Below are positions 46,740 through 58,815 of a DNA stretch of 64,000 nucleotides, piece by piece. Position 1 is the stretch's first letter, and every line of letters starts with the position of its first letter. Both the position numbers and the translations under genes were made by a program. The stretch spans positions 6,594,576 through 6,658,575 of the forward strand of contig CM049309.1 in NCBI GenBank assembly GCA_026874595.1, given 5' to 3'. The DNA comes from Sipunculus nudus (Eukaryota; Annelida; Sipuncula; Golfingiida; Sipunculidae). The notes below the pieces were generated by a model that saw only the letters and a program-made list of their open reading frames with translations, had not been told where the DNA came from and did not search any database.

Positions 46740-47420
46740 AATGAATGGATGGGCCCTGTGACCTATGACCTCGTGACCCAAAAATCAAAAGGAAACTTCC
46801 CCTTTTGCCAGGTGGGGCACATGTAGAAGTCGGAAGGTTTGGGATGACAAGTTTGGCTTAAAAATTGCTTTCACAATCTTTCTTGACCTGGTGATCCCAA
46901 AAGCCACCAGTTTCTTTCATTAATGGCAGGTGGGCAAAATCTGGAACATGGAACGTTTGCGATGACAGGTTTAGCTTAAAATACATCAACAATCTTTTTA
47001 GAGAAGTGGGTCCTGTGGCCTAGACCTCATGACCCCAAAATCAAAAGGGTTCATTCATTATTGGTGGGTCATAAATAAGTGAATATGTCGGTCCAAATTG
47101 AAACAAATATGTGGACAGATGGCCCTTTCACCATTTCTTTCCCTATTGGCAGGTCGGTCATATGTGCAAGATGAAAGGTTTGGGATAAAAAGTTTGGAAA
47201 AATGCATCAACAATCCTTCTAAATAAGTGGGTCATGTAACCTTGACCTTTGACCTCATGACCCCAATATCAAAAGTTGTCTTGTATTAGAGGTGGGCCAC
47301 ATGTAAGTAAAGTATGAAATCCATATGTCAATTCAAACTGGAGTTATCATCAAGGAAGAAATTTGATTTACACATGGAAAGACGACTGTAGAACAGACGG
47401 ACAGACAAGGTGATCAATTA
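46740..47420 (+). repeat. Tandem degenerate repeat, period about 220-260
   Basis: Blocks GTGACC...TGACCTCATGACCCCAAAATC recur at about 46755, 47010 and 47230. GGTTTGGGATGACAAGTTTGG-type blocks recur at about 46845, 46950 and 47187. Reverse-oriented relatives lie at 2310-2550 and 3470-3560. It ends near GACGGACAGACAAGGTGATC. Confidence 0.6.
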
Positions 47421-47654
47421 AGGGGCCCTTAAAAACACACAATGTTTTAGGACAAACATGAAACTATAGTTGCTTATCTGATAGTATCAATATAATTTGG
47501 CAGACCAAAAAATAAAGGGGAAAAAATGCATATCAAAAATTGAAAAAAAAAGGCAGGTCTTCAAGAACTGAAGTAATAAATCATAACAAATAAATACACT
47601 GGGTTTCAGGACTCTGGATGACACCACAGCTGAGAAACTGATATCAGATAATAT

Positions 47655-47975
47655 TCAGATGGCGCCACCAGTTTTCGGGAAATGAAAAATATAGTCATAA
47701 TCAATATTCAAGGCAAGATTCATTGCAGTCCATACATCAATTATCAAAATACTGGAGGTTTTGAATATTATATTTTTTTATCCAGGGGTATTTACGAGCC
47801 CCATAGCTTGGAGGATATAGGTCGCAGTAACCTGATTTCAGGTTTCTGAGGGGTGTTTTTTATAAACCCACCTGGATTTTCAGTTACAATTGTGCCCTGC
47901 TAACGGACGGAAGACGGACAAAGCGCCATTCCTATACCTCAGTTGACTTTCAGTCAGCTTAGCTCAAAAAAGAAT
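47655..47975 (+). repeat. Dispersed repeat, second location
   Basis: Shares TGGCGCCACCAGTTTTCGGG-like start, GGAGGATATAGGTCGCAG, TTTCAGGTTTCTGAGGGG, CTAACGGACGG and TTTCAGTCAGCTTAGCTCAA with 3105-3440. Confidence 0.65.
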
Positions 47976-49030
47976 GAGTGAAAAAGCAGTTTAATTTTTA
48001 GTGTCCGACCATGTTAATTTATGATGAACTCCTGGACAGACGAATACCATGGCCACAACGTTTTGAAGATGCTCAAAATACTGATTATATTGTTAGACTG
48101 TATTTTGTACAACAATATCATTGTTTAAAATTTAACAGGTGAGAAAGAGCTAATTTTGAAAAATGGGAGAAGTTGGTATTACACACAAAAGTTTACAGGA
48201 TATATTTCCTCTGGTTTGTAAGTGGACACAAATTAGGAAAAAACATTATATTGCCTTAATGACAAGAATTAATTACAGTTTGCTTTAAACAGCTTCGTGC
48301 CCTTAAACTTGAGAGATAAACGTGCATGCAAAATTCAAGCACTTTTTTGTGCGCCGCAAACAGAAAAGAAGCCTTGTTATTTACCTGTCAGAGTGTAAAT
48401 TGTTAAATCAGACCTAGATGTTGAATAATGGTTGAAACTGAAGACCCCCTGGCCCGTTTTGCTGAATAAAGCTATGTTCTTGGCGCTGCATGCACCAATG
48501 GACCCCTCTCCTCAGCACAATAACACTTGAATACTGGATTTCCTTTCTATTAGGGCTAACTCTGAGAAATAAATGCACCATTATCTGCCGAGAAATGTCT
48601 AATAAGATCTAAGAGTGTCCCTGTGTCAGCAAAAATTATAAATGATTTCAGCCCTGATTGTCAGCGATAATCAGCCATAATGTCTTCTATAATGGTAAAA
48701 TAAGGTGGTGAAAAAATGATGGTCGGGACTTAGGGGGAGGGAGAAAGGGTCAAGTATTAACCATGGTTGACTTTAGCAAACCTTCAGCGTTTGCTCTAAA
48801 TTTGCTGTCACAACTTGTCAAGAATAACATTTAATTACAGAGTAGATTGTCTTTCTCAAAACATCAATGAATCAGTATATGCTCAAAATCTGCTCTCTGA
48901 TCCATACTGGTTTATCTTGAAGCAGCAGAAAAACAGCAGAAGTTGCTGTGTCTGCCTGTTGAAAAGCAGCTTCTCATTATATCTGCTGCAAATATAATGA
49001 GATTCATTAGTAATACAGCCCATGCCATAA

Positions 49031-49331
49031 GGCCAAAAATATAAGAGGTATGGTTCTCATGGACCGCCCGCGTCAATTTTAACCCCCCACATCAAACATT
49101 TTTTATTTTGATTTTCATCTTAAAAAAAGATAAAGTAATACAATTTTGATACGATTTCCTTTGTTATGTAGTGCTTTTACCTACCTGTTAAGCAAAAAAA
49201 AACCTGTAATTTTTTTGCTTTTTTTCCTGATCATATGACATTTTAAACGAAACATACAAAAAAACGCCCGCAGTGATTTCTGAAAAAAAAATGCCTGCGA
49301 ACCATACCTTTTTATTATGATTTTATTGGCC
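49031..49331. mobile_element. Inverted-repeat (MITE-like) element, copy 1
   Basis: Outer ends GGCCAAAAATATAAGAGGTA and, inverted, GGCCAATAAAATCATAA then AAAGGTATGGTT. The interior carries CGCCCGC and GATTTCTGAAAAAAA blocks. No open frame of note. Confidence 0.55.
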
Positions 49332-49436
49332 TAAAAATGCTAAATGTCGCAGCAAAGATGGGGCAGAATGCACCAACACATAGTAACATCGTTTAGCTAG
49401 ATAACTAGACCTTGAGGGACCTATGTGCATTTTTAA

Positions 49437-49776
49437 GGCAAAAAAACTAAGGTATGGTTCTCAGGCACCGCCCGCATCAATTTTAAACCCCCGCATCAAA
49501 ACTTTTTATTTTGATTTTCAATAAAAACTTTCCAATTTTGAGCTGCTGCCGCTCCTACATTTCTGTCAAGAAGATAAAACCATACAATTTGCTTTGTTTT
49601 GTAAGTCTTTTACATATTTAGCAAAATAAAACTGTTATTTTCATGCTTTTCCCTTATCATTTGACATTTTTATCGAAACATACAAAAAAAATTTAAAATT
49701 AAAAAAGTGCCCGCCCGCCCGCATTGATTTCTGAAAAAAAGTGCCTGAGGACCATACCTTTTTTTTTATTTTGGCC
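49437..49776. mobile_element. Inverted-repeat (MITE-like) element, copy 2
   Basis: Same ends as copy 1: AAGGTATGGTTCTCAGGCAC at the left, and the inverse of AAGGTATGGTCCTCAGGCAC at the right. Interior blocks CCGCCCGCATCAATTTTAAA and TTTTATTTTGATTTTCA are shared. Confidence 0.55.
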
Positions 49777-50024
49777 TAAAGCTTTTATTTTATGTCATTT
49801 TTTTTTTCATATTGTCTACTTATATGGCTCATCTATGGTCCAAGAAACGCTCATAAATTTGAGAAATTGCAAATTACAGGTTTGCGTTTGGTATATGCAT
49901 AATTTAAATACAGGTGAATCAGTTTTGTTATCAAAAGCTTTAATGTGCAGAGATTAAGAAAATTTCTAATACCAGTGTATAAAGTTGTACAAAAGATGTC
50001 ACCAAACATTTATTAAGTATGCTT

Positions 50025-50210
50025 ACATTATCAAATAACCGATCAAGAAATTATTTCCACTCTATTTGCCAAGGTTTCGCACTTAAAAATATGGCAAAGA
50101 TTCTTTTAATTACTCAGGTAGCAAACTCTGGAATGAATTAGAAAATAGATACAAATCCTCAGATCGTTTAACATAATTTAAAAGACATCTGAACAATCGG
50201 AATGGTCCAA
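50025..50210 (+). mobile_element. LINE/reverse transcriptase C-terminal remnant
   Basis: One frame reads NNRSRNYFHSICQGFALKN, then SFNYSGSKLWNELENRYK, a stop, and FKRHLNNRNGPTC. This resembles the common end of non-LTR retrotransposon polymerases (YxGxxLWN...FKxxL). Only the tail remains. Confidence 0.5.
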
Positions 50211-50387
50211 CATGTTAATGTAGTCAATGCAAATATACCATGACTTACTCTTCATCATGTCATTTACTGTATTTTTCTGTACTAAGATATGTGAACAATC
50301 GGAATGGTCCAACATGTTAATGTAGTCAATGCATATATACCATGACTTACTCTTCATCATGACATTTACTGTATTTTTCTGTACTTT
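50191..50387. repeat. Tandem duplication, 102-base period
   Basis: GAACAATCGGAATGGTCCAA to CTGTATTTTTCTGTACT appears at 50191 and again at 50293, differing at only a few bases. It overlaps the LINE tail, so the duplication followed its insertion. Confidence 0.85.
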
Positions 50388-51698
50388 CACGATCATTGTC
50401 ATCATCACAATTCATATTGTATAGTTTAACTTTTACATATATGTTAAACACTGATTTTTTATATTTTAGTCGGCATAAGTAACCATTAGTGCTAATGTTT
50501 TTATACATGATTTGTAAGCTCCGACGGTAAATAAATCTAGTTTGAGTTGTAACATATGCTTATTTTGCTGCTTCCGTTGTCAGCATAAAATGAGTATAAT
50601 CATAGCAGAAAAACAGCAGCTGCACCAAAAGCAGCACATGCTGAACTTTGGTACGGGTAGGTTTTGCTCTTAAGTGAGGACGGTGTTGTTTTCTCCGTCA
50701 TGTGGTTTTTTAACGATGTCCACACAACAGGAGCATGGTCTGGATAGGAGGACATGTGACCTTGGGTCCCCCTGAATGGTTTGGCGTATGACCCACTTCA
50801 AATGTCCCCCCCCCCCCCCCCCCCCCCAACGCCTTTCCTTTCCGGACCCAGTCAATCAAGATTATGAGCAGGGTGCGTGGCGGGCAATCCGAAACAAAAC
50901 CTGTAGGGAATCTAGTTTGTCAATCAGTCAACACTGACACCAAATAAAGTAAAATCCTTTTAATATGTCCATGAAGAAATGTTAAATCGAATTGATTGCA
51001 ATGAACAGAAATATATCATAAGTTAATTGTCCATATAAGATTGACTAAAGTAAACACAAACACATAATAGATCAATTGTTCAAATAAAACTGACTAAAAT
51101 AAACATAAACAAATAACAGGTAAACTGTTCATGTATCAAAGGTTCAAGCCATTATATAACAGGAAAAACAGAACAACTAGAGTAATTGAACGAAAAAAAG
51201 CTCTAAATGCTTTTGTATTACCAATATGTAAAATGACACAATGATTGATTTTCAGTGTAACTAAGTAAATATATGTACAACTATCTAACTCTAAAAATTG
51301 GAACAAAGGCTGTGCTGATCCGGATTGTAACAGGCTGTATTGTGGACTGATGGTCAAAGTAATGACCCCTCCCTATACACCCTACACAGGGGAGACAAGG
51401 TCAGACAATGAAATTATCCGTTTCTCTAAATCTCAAGCAATAATCATTAGTTGTACATGTTCACAAAAAAAAGAATACAATTAATTTAAATCTAATAACT
51501 AATGTACATATATTGATAGAAAACATGTCCCAAGTATTATTTAGAGCTGGTAACATTTGTATATCACTAGATAAACAATTACAAAAAACACCGCTCTTTG
51601 GACAGGAGAGAAATAATAATTTTACCGGATTATCTTCATTGGTTATATCTGGTTTTTTAACGATACACCGATGTAAAAGGGTTTAATTGGATTTAGAA

Positions 51699-51761
51699 AT
51701 ATATATTTATATATATATATATATGTATATATAAATCACTCTCTCGCTCTCTCTCTATATA

Positions 51762-51808
<47 letters not shown>
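51699..51808. repeat. TA microsatellite with CT patch
   Basis: TA-rich on both sides of CTCTCTCGCTCTCTCTCT (51739-51756), lying just 3' of the cGLR-6 stop codon. Confidence 0.9.
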
Positions 51809-51812
<4 letters not shown>

Positions 51813-51850
51813 TTATTTATTTATACGAATCCTTCATTTTTGATTAGTGA

Positions 51851-52102
51851 TTATAAACCAAACCTAAGGTAACGTTCAGGGTCGGCCATGAACAATTTAA
51901 TGTTATTTATGACACCGTCAAGCCTCTGTGGCCTCTCCTTTGCCTTTAAGAGATCAACGTCAGGATAAAAATACACTGGAAGAGAATGATCTACAAGGGC
52001 TTCGAGCAGACTACATGTCAAACCTTTAAACCTGGTCCACAGCAACTCATTTTTCCAATCCGCTTCATTGGGATACTTTTCGCATTCCCAGAACCAGACA
52101 TT
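51851..52102 (-). pseudogene. cGLR-6 exon 3 (open)
   Basis: Acceptor TATCTTTCACAG; NVWFWECEKYPNEADW, LLEALVDHSLPVYFYPDVDLL and RYLRFGL before the stop. 252 bases, no lesion. Confidence 0.8.
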
Positions 52103-52240
52103 CTGTGAAAGATAAAAATACCCTTTTTTAAATGACAATATTTTCAAAACAAGAAAACTTGTATCATTCTTTGTATTATTCTCCTGTGAAGGCGAAGCTG
52201 AAATATTAAACCTATTTACTTAACACACACACATATTAAT

Positions 52241-52301
52241 GTATATATATATATATATATATATTATATTATATTATATTATATTATATTATATTATATT
52301 A
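52241..52301. repeat. TA tract and ATATT pentanucleotide microsatellite
   Basis: TA units 52241-52264 continue as about eight ATATT units to 52301, inside cGLR-6 intron 2. Confidence 0.9.
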
Positions 52302-52415
52302 CTATAGTTTAAGGTTGGACCTAAGTCACCAGCTCTCTTTTGTCTGAAGAAAATAATTCATTAGTACTGTATTCTGGAAGTTTAAAAATCGTAAGCACTT
52401 CAGTTTAAAATTTAC

Positions 52416-52798
52416 CTTGAGCTCGTAAGAAGTCAGCACTGGTTTGGAACCTGGACACCATCGGTCGTGTGTCAAACTCTTCATAATCCGATGACACTTT
52501 TTACGGCATCCTCCATCTTTATCTATTTCTTTTACTAACTCTTTCTCGCATTCTGCGAAGCTCTCCAACCAATCAAAATCTTTCTTTGCCGTACAATTAA
52601 TCCCGATCGTTTTGATGATCTGTATTTTCTCCTTGGATGGCCACCTTACGCCTGGTCTTGGCCATCCGTGACGAGCACAAAAATTAATCCTGCTTTGGAT
52701 TACAGGTGCAAAGTCTACGCTGATCATGTGATGGCCTGGCGGTGTTATGAATATGGTGATTGCTGGCCCACTAGGCTTACGGGACACTTTAACCATTC
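52416..52798 (-). pseudogene. cGLR-6 exon 2 (open)
   Basis: Acceptor TCTGTGTTACAG with GAATGGTTAAAG; ends GAGCTCAAG before GTAAAT. 383 bases, as in cGLR-2. SVDFAPVIQSR, RHGWPRPGVRW and GGCRKKCHRIMKSL are intact. Confidence 0.82.
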
Positions 52799-54399
52799 CT
52801 GTAACACAGAAATATTTTTTTTTTTTTTGGTCAAGAAGATGTATTACAGGGATTACCCCATCCAACAACCGTTCAAAAAGTACAATCGATTTCCGAACCT
52901 AAGTTAAAGATAAATCTGTATTATCTGTATCTTATAATTTTCAACTCTTACATACGTTTACAGCCCTACCAGTACCCTCTCTGCCTGTTATTGTGCGAAG
53001 CAATATTTTGAACTAAATTTTCCGAATATATATTACATTTTCAATCTGATTAATACTTTTTAGGGGCAAAAGCCTAGTTCATATTGTAGGTATGTGTCCG
53101 CAATATAGTTTTGCAGATGAGTGAAGTTAAATGGAACAGACTTTTTATAACATTATTACTAAAGCTAAATAAACTATGGAACTCTGTATAAAAGTTTATG
53201 GGTTAATCTCTTAAACAAAATCATTTAATCAATTCATCTCATGATATTTAATTAGCATCTGTCTTTTTCTTTTACAACTGATTTTATTTTTAAATAAAGG
53301 CACTCCGCACATAAAAATAACACATGACTCTAATTTTTCCCTACGGCCAAGTCAAAAAGACCATCTTATGGGCAGAAAATTTTGGGAGTCTTGGAAAGTT
53401 TTGTTGCCTAAAAAAAAGGATAAATGATAATAATTTTCCCTAAATCTAGACCAGTCGGATTATCGACCTCCATTTACAAATCTATTGTTTTCCGCTTCTG
53501 TACTGGTTTAATAGTGATTTTTGGTTGGATAATGGTCTAATTAATAAAATACAACAAATTTGTTCCAAGGTTTCCTTATTAAGGGCCCCGCCTATACTAA
53601 CATAAACATAAATTGATATAAGGGCAGACAATGACTGACGCTGTAATCCAGTGTGAAAAACTTCCACAATTGAAAAGTTGCATCATTTCATCCTTAATCA
53701 TATAGAAATGTAAGCCAGGCAGCCAAATATTTAACTATACATGCAGCTTGTAAACGTGAAAGTAAAGCTTGGGAAATTTTCTGACGTATTTCTTTACAGC
53801 ACCGATATGCGATGAATTCTGGGAGCGTGTTCAGAATACGGTCTGCGTTCTGGAACATAGAAATATAAAAAAAATACCTGTTTTTATACCTATATTTTAC
53901 CTCCTATGTTTCCCTGCAGATATCACTACACTCATTTTATTCGAACAAACTACCAGTGAATATCAGAAGTCGGCTGAATCGGGAATCGAACCTACAATCT
54001 CTGGAACAGGAGCCCTACACGAGCCGTGAAGACGAGATACCAGAGGCGTTGACTTTTGTTCAATTACAGCTTCGAGTGAAGCGCCATCAATACGAAAATG
54101 GGTTAGCATTTTGTATTTGAAAAGCAGAATTAAGCATAAGGTGGGGGCTGCCGCCCCTAAATCCCGGCTCGTGCGGGGAACCCAGGTTCCCCGGACCCCT
54201 CCTCCTCAAATGTATAAAACTCCAGTCATGAACAAACTCAAATACGGGAATTTCTCAGGTAAATATGATATGTATCGGTCTCTGTAAGGAAACAATAATT
54301 TTTGTGACTCGTGTTTTGACTAGCGGACGTGAAGACCGGATTCTGAACATTTGCCGAATTCTGAGTTAACCTAGCCCAAATCTTGTAACAAAGCAATTT

Positions 54400-54441
<42 letters not shown>

Positions 54442-55049
54442 CGTGTGCGGGTTTTGTTCCCCCGATGTAATGGACGTTCGTTAAGTTGTACAAAGTTGGG
54501 GCATGAAGATCTGCCAAATACGGTGGCTTGTAGACCCAGTTCTGGCATTGTAGTAAACACAGAGCAACAGGTCACTGCCTTTATTTATCTAGCGGACTGA
54601 ATGCATACATCTGGTAAACGATGCACTTCGTTTGAATACATCTGATCCTGAGTATTGTTTGTCTGTCCTGGTGAGCCTGGGTGATTATTTCAGCCAGCGG
54701 TGTGCATGTGTGACATCATCACTGCTAACTTCCTGGCGTACCCAGCTGTAATGTTATACAGGCACCTGGTGGGCTGAAATAATCCAGTTACAACCTCGTG
54801 TGTAGCCAATGGTCGCGTGTAGACAATGGTCCGGTTACTAGGACACTCACAGCAGTGATGATGTAACACATGCAAACTGCTGCTTGAAAAAATTACTCTT
54901 GCCCAACATACAGGATCAAATATACTCAAAACAAGTGCTACGTTCGTCCGCTTGATAAAATAAGGCATTGGCCTGTGGATCTGTGTTTACTACAGAGCCA
55001 CAACCGGCTTGGTCCGCTATAATCTATATCAATCGGGACCAGCGCCTTC
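52799..55049. other. cGLR-6 intron 1 region
   Basis: About 2.25 kb without a supported gene. It holds a GT microsatellite (54401-54438), a tRNA-like repeat end with GGTTCGATTCCCGATTC (reverse strand, about 53978-54000) and the fold-back structure at 54680-54890. A 3' GT repeat and inverted elements close to the dead donor suggest rearrangement near exon 1. Confidence 0.45.
54680..54890. repeat. Fold-back (inverted repeat) element
   Basis: Left arm GTGTGCATGTGTGACATCAT then CACTGCT; right arm AGCAGTGATGATGTAACACATGC is its near-exact inverse. Inner arms TTATTTCAGCC and GGCTGAAATAAT also pair. A cruciform or hairpin of about 200 bases can form. Confidence 0.6.
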
Positions 55050-55587
55050 CTCTCATGTCAAGGTCGTGGACGGCCTTCTTCAGCTGCTCTTTAAGGCCAT
55101 TTCTGACAAGAAGGGGCACCTAGATGTCATCAACGACGAAATTACCGAAGTTTCGCCAGTTGGATACCGGTTGTGTTGGACGGCTGGGTATCGCACAGAC
55201 GCGTATCCCGTTGTAGGGCACGGAAGGGCCACGTCGCTTCTCACAACCTTTTTGGGGTTTTGTTGGTCAAGCTGGAAGTATCGAGGCTTGCACTGATTCC
55301 ACACGAAGGAGGTTGGTAGATCAAGGGCCACACTGACATCAAACTCATCAGCCTTTCAGTCCCTGCCAGTAACTACCGACACGCGCCATGTCCTTCTTGA
55401 ACCGTGGGTCCTCTTTGTGCACGTACTTAAGTAAACCTTCGATCATGATTGGAACAGCCTTGTCCACAGATTTCCTTATATTATCTTTGCTGAGCTGCAC
55501 CGCACTGGTGAAGTATTCATTAAGTGCAGGTGTATGATCCAGTTCAACGAAATAACCTGCTCTGTCCATTTCCATATCTATATCCAT
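55050..55587 (-). pseudogene. cGLR-6 exon 1 (disabled)
   Basis: First part to GSYWQGLK is open; lesions are an 8-base loss near 55348, an 8-base gain near 55165, TAG at 55122-55120 and a lost splice donor at 55049. RNRFK has become RNGLK. Confidence 0.82.
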
Positions 55588-55659
55588 TACTAAGCTGGGA
55601 TACAACCGCGGATTCTGTCAATATTTAATTCTCTAAGTGCCGCGGCCTGTCGGTCTACT

Positions 55660-55739
55660 CATATATGCCAAACAAAATTTGTGTTGGGCAAATCAAAAAT
55701 TCCCGCCAACTGTTTGTATAACTAATTCTGATTGGTTGT
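55660..55739 (-). promoter_or_regulatory. Core promoter of cGLR-6 (CCAAT, GGCGGGAATTTT, TATA)
   Basis: On the minus strand: CAACCAATCAGAATTAG (CCAAT at 55735-55731), TTGGCGGGAATTTTTG (55710-55695) and GGCATATATGAGTAG (TATA about 55668-55660). These elements and spacings match the cGLR-3 promoter although the gene body is broken. Confidence 0.55.
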
Positions 55740-56689
55740 TGAAGGCGTCATGTGGATCTAGATCATGCGCTATAAATAAACTAACACCAGCTGGCTGACG
55801 TATGGTTATCCCCAAGTTTCTGCCGGGAAGTACATCACGTAACATTGTGCTAAAACCAGGCATTATGTGAACTCTGCAGGGGTGGATCCAGGTGTTTACA
55901 AACGGGGAGCGCAGGAAAGTACCGAAGGCGTACAAAAACTTAACCAAGGATCTTATGAATATCTACAGTGATCCGTGTGTAGAGTACATGGACGGGTTAA
56001 ATAATGAATTATAAATAATAATAATAATAATAATAATAGAAATAATAATAATAATAATTATAAAGAGGTACTAAGTTTTACTAATAATACCTATTTCTCT
56101 GTAATAATAAGTTGCTGTGAATTCGTGACTTCACGCAGTCACAAATCCATACACTTCACATGACCCCGATTAATGCAACACACACACACACGTACACACA
56201 AGGTATAATTTACACAACCTGTTATGGTTTCATTCCGTATATAGCTGCCCCCCCCCCCCCCCCCATATCTGCGCCTGCTCTGTGGAGGACGGGTTTCTCT
56301 CGGGTAAATCACATGCAGGAAAGAACCCAAACACATCGGCAAAAACCATGACACAACCATGCATAAAGCTCATTGCTACAAGCAAACAAACTATATATAG
56401 ACCACGATTAATTATCACTAAGATTTTTTTTTCTGGCTGACGCGCTGCCTACTTGAGCGTTATCAGTAAACCCAAAACATGCTGGGCAGCATTAACTGTT
56501 TCCGATGGACAGTCAAGAAGCCCGTAATCAGGTTTTCACAAATGAAGCACTATAAGTAAGTCATTTCTCTCGAATCGAAACATATTAAAGGTGCCCATTC
56601 ACCTATCTATTGAAAAAAATATGAACATATGTGATACTGGCTTCCTCTATGTATATATTAATGATCCAAGGGTATTTTGGTCGTGAAAC

Positions 56690-57070
56690 GTTTTATAAGG
56701 CCTTCCTAAAGGATGTATGAACTTGTTTATCAATAACATGTTTGTGAACACAGCAATGTAGACAAACGAGAAACCATGTATTCCACGATGGTAGGTTGCA
56801 TATATGCGGAGGCAGAAAGGTCACTTGTTGCAAAATGCCATTTGCATGGCTCTGACTTATCTAAATTGCTGCCAAATGCCCTTGTTGAATTTTTTTTGAA
56901 TATTTTGTCGGGCCACCACCTATTATAAACACATTGATATAAACAAAACAAGCAGCCTGTGTGTGGTAATATCGACATTTTCTGGCCTATGTTTATAAAA
57001 GCTCCAAAGGCTTACCTTTAGTATATAAAGGTCAGATAGATGATTGGGCCCCTTTATTTAAGCAATATGA
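56690..57070 (+). repeat. Dispersed element shared with 22.6 kb
   Basis: TTGCATATATGCGGAGGCAGA, AGGTCACTTGTTGCAAAATG, ATATAAACAAAACAAGCAGC and GGCCCCTTTATTTA match 22600-23450. Confidence 0.55.
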
Positions 57071-58761
57071 TATATAGCGGTTATTATCATCTGCCAGCGC
57101 TACTATTGTTTATATTGAACCAGTGAGAACTTTTAAGATTATGGCATATTTAAATCTTAATTACTCTGAAATTACTACTTTCATTTGCAGAACAAATACT
57201 ACTACTTCTACTCCTAATAATAATAATAATATGGATTGGTGTCTGGAATATAAATGCCAAGTGATTCATATCAAAACTCGTGGTAAATTTATGCCCTTCC
57301 TCCTTATCATGCTTCCTGTAACCATAAATAATAAAGCTTTCAGGATACCAGTAATATAACTCCAGACACTGAATACCCACTGCTGAAAACTGATTTTGAT
57401 AAAAGAAAGAAATTTGTGATATTTTTTTTCATAAAAGGAAGAAACGTGTGACAGACAGAAAGAGGTATTATCCTGGTTACGATGTTATTATTAAGTATAT
57501 ACATACTATAGGCCTCCACGTCTAGTATTATTAGTATATTATTGTCATGGATGGTCATTAGCCGGAGTCTTCTCCGTCATCACTGAGTGTCCACCCTCCT
57601 ATTATTTCGTACCAGTGTCACATGACATGACGAGGAAGTAAAACGGAGCCGTGTTAGTGACACAAATGCGGCCGGCTTGGACAAAAACACGGCTTACTTT
57701 AGTAGTAAACCAAGTTTCGTGGCTCCACTCGGCTTGAAAAGATGTCGGCTGGCTTATACTGAACTGAAAGCTTATTAATTTGACTATGTTACAAAGTACC
57801 CATTTCATTTAAACAAGTTATCTTTATTAGTGAGACCACTGTATTTTAGGCGTTTCATGCTTGACCATGAATTATAATGCGGTGAAATTCAACTTTTTGT
57901 GAAAATCAATGAAACTACATTTATATTAATCCGTATATGTTTCGGACATTTTTAATTGTAAAAAGATTAACCTTTTTGTATTAATTGTTTTCTAAAGCCA
58001 AATTGAGCTGCAAAATATCGGCTCACTTCAGCTTAATCGGCGCCTCCTGTTATACTCGGCTCGGCTCAGCTTGATCCTAACTCGGCTGGCGGCGGCGCTG
58101 AGCTCTACATGGAAGGCTATGTCATATCAAATGGACTCCATGATTCGACCAAGCGATTTATTGTTGTAATGCCCTGTACACTACGAGACCCAATCCTGTG
58201 AAAAAAATTTTAACAGTTTCTAACCATTTTATTACACGACAATCGCTCAGGAATTCCGAAAATTGCGGGAATTAGCGATTATTGTTGTTTTATATGCATA
58301 AATATTTTTCTTATTAAATAACTCTTTCAAGTTCATTGAAAATTCCTACGAAACTATATGCGTAAGAAACTATGCCACACGACAAGGCATGCTCAGCGCC
58401 ATTTTATAATTTTGTCTGGATAACATATGGTTGTTGCCCCCAACGATGTCTCATCGATTTGATCAAAATTGCAGTCGAGTCGTTTTTTGAATGCCTTCCT
58501 AAATACATCGTGTAGGGTCGTGTAGGGCAATCCCGGCTTTACTCTGTCAATAAGACAATAAGAAAAGGAGCAAACAAACAGCAGGTGTAAGTCATGGCCA
58601 TGCGCCGCTTGTGCGATAATGCTCGCCATCAAGTCACGCCCTTGGTCGTCACCAACTCTGGTTGATCGTGCAAACAAGCGTGCCGACAGTCAAACGATCA
58701 CCTTCCACCAGTATCAAGTGCTCACAACTACTTATAAGTGGCGGAAAAGCCCCATCAACCT

Positions 58762-58764
<3 letters not shown>

Positions 58765-58812
<48 letters not shown>
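58765..58812. repeat. TA microsatellite
   Basis: About 24 TA units. Confidence 0.95.

Positions 58813-58815
<3 letters not shown>

Larger units (their letters stand above)
45420..51850. other. Intergenic region between cGLR-5 and cGLR-6, repeats
   Basis: No intact gene. Contains a tandem repeat family at 46740-47420, the 47655-47975 element, two MITE-like inverted-repeat elements (49031-49331, 49437-49776), a LINE tail (50025-50210), a 102-base-period duplication (50191-50387), a C run (50809-50827) and TA/CT microsatellites (51699-51808). Confidence 0.5.
51851..55587 (-). pseudogene. cGLR-6: cGAS/Mab-21-like gene with ruined exon 1
   Basis: Exon remnants 55587-55050, 52798-52416 and 52102-51851. 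The start MDIDMEMDRAGYF and GSYWQGL are recognisable. Relative to cGLR-3, eight bases are missing right after GLK, which removes VDK and shifts frame just before the catalytic ADEFDV; two stop codons follow at once. About 100 codons on, an eight-base gain shifts frame again. GACATCTAG then puts a stop (55122-55120) where paralogues have GACAACTTC. The exon 1 donor GT is GA (55049-55048). Exons 2 and 3 are in contrast fully open with SVDFAPV, GGCRKKCH and VWFWECEKYP. Decay is thus confined to exon 1. It belongs to the cGLR-1/2/3 subfamily in reverse orientation, with its promoter still recognisable. Confidence 0.8.

Noticed and set aside
50178-50408. 76-residue minus-strand frame with an internal repeat
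   Set aside because: The repeat is the 102-base tandem duplication in a LINE tail, not a repeat protein.
53975-54030. tRNA gene on the minus strand (GGTTCGATTCCCGATTC B-box)
   Set aside because: No matching D-arm or acceptor stem; more likely a SINE end.
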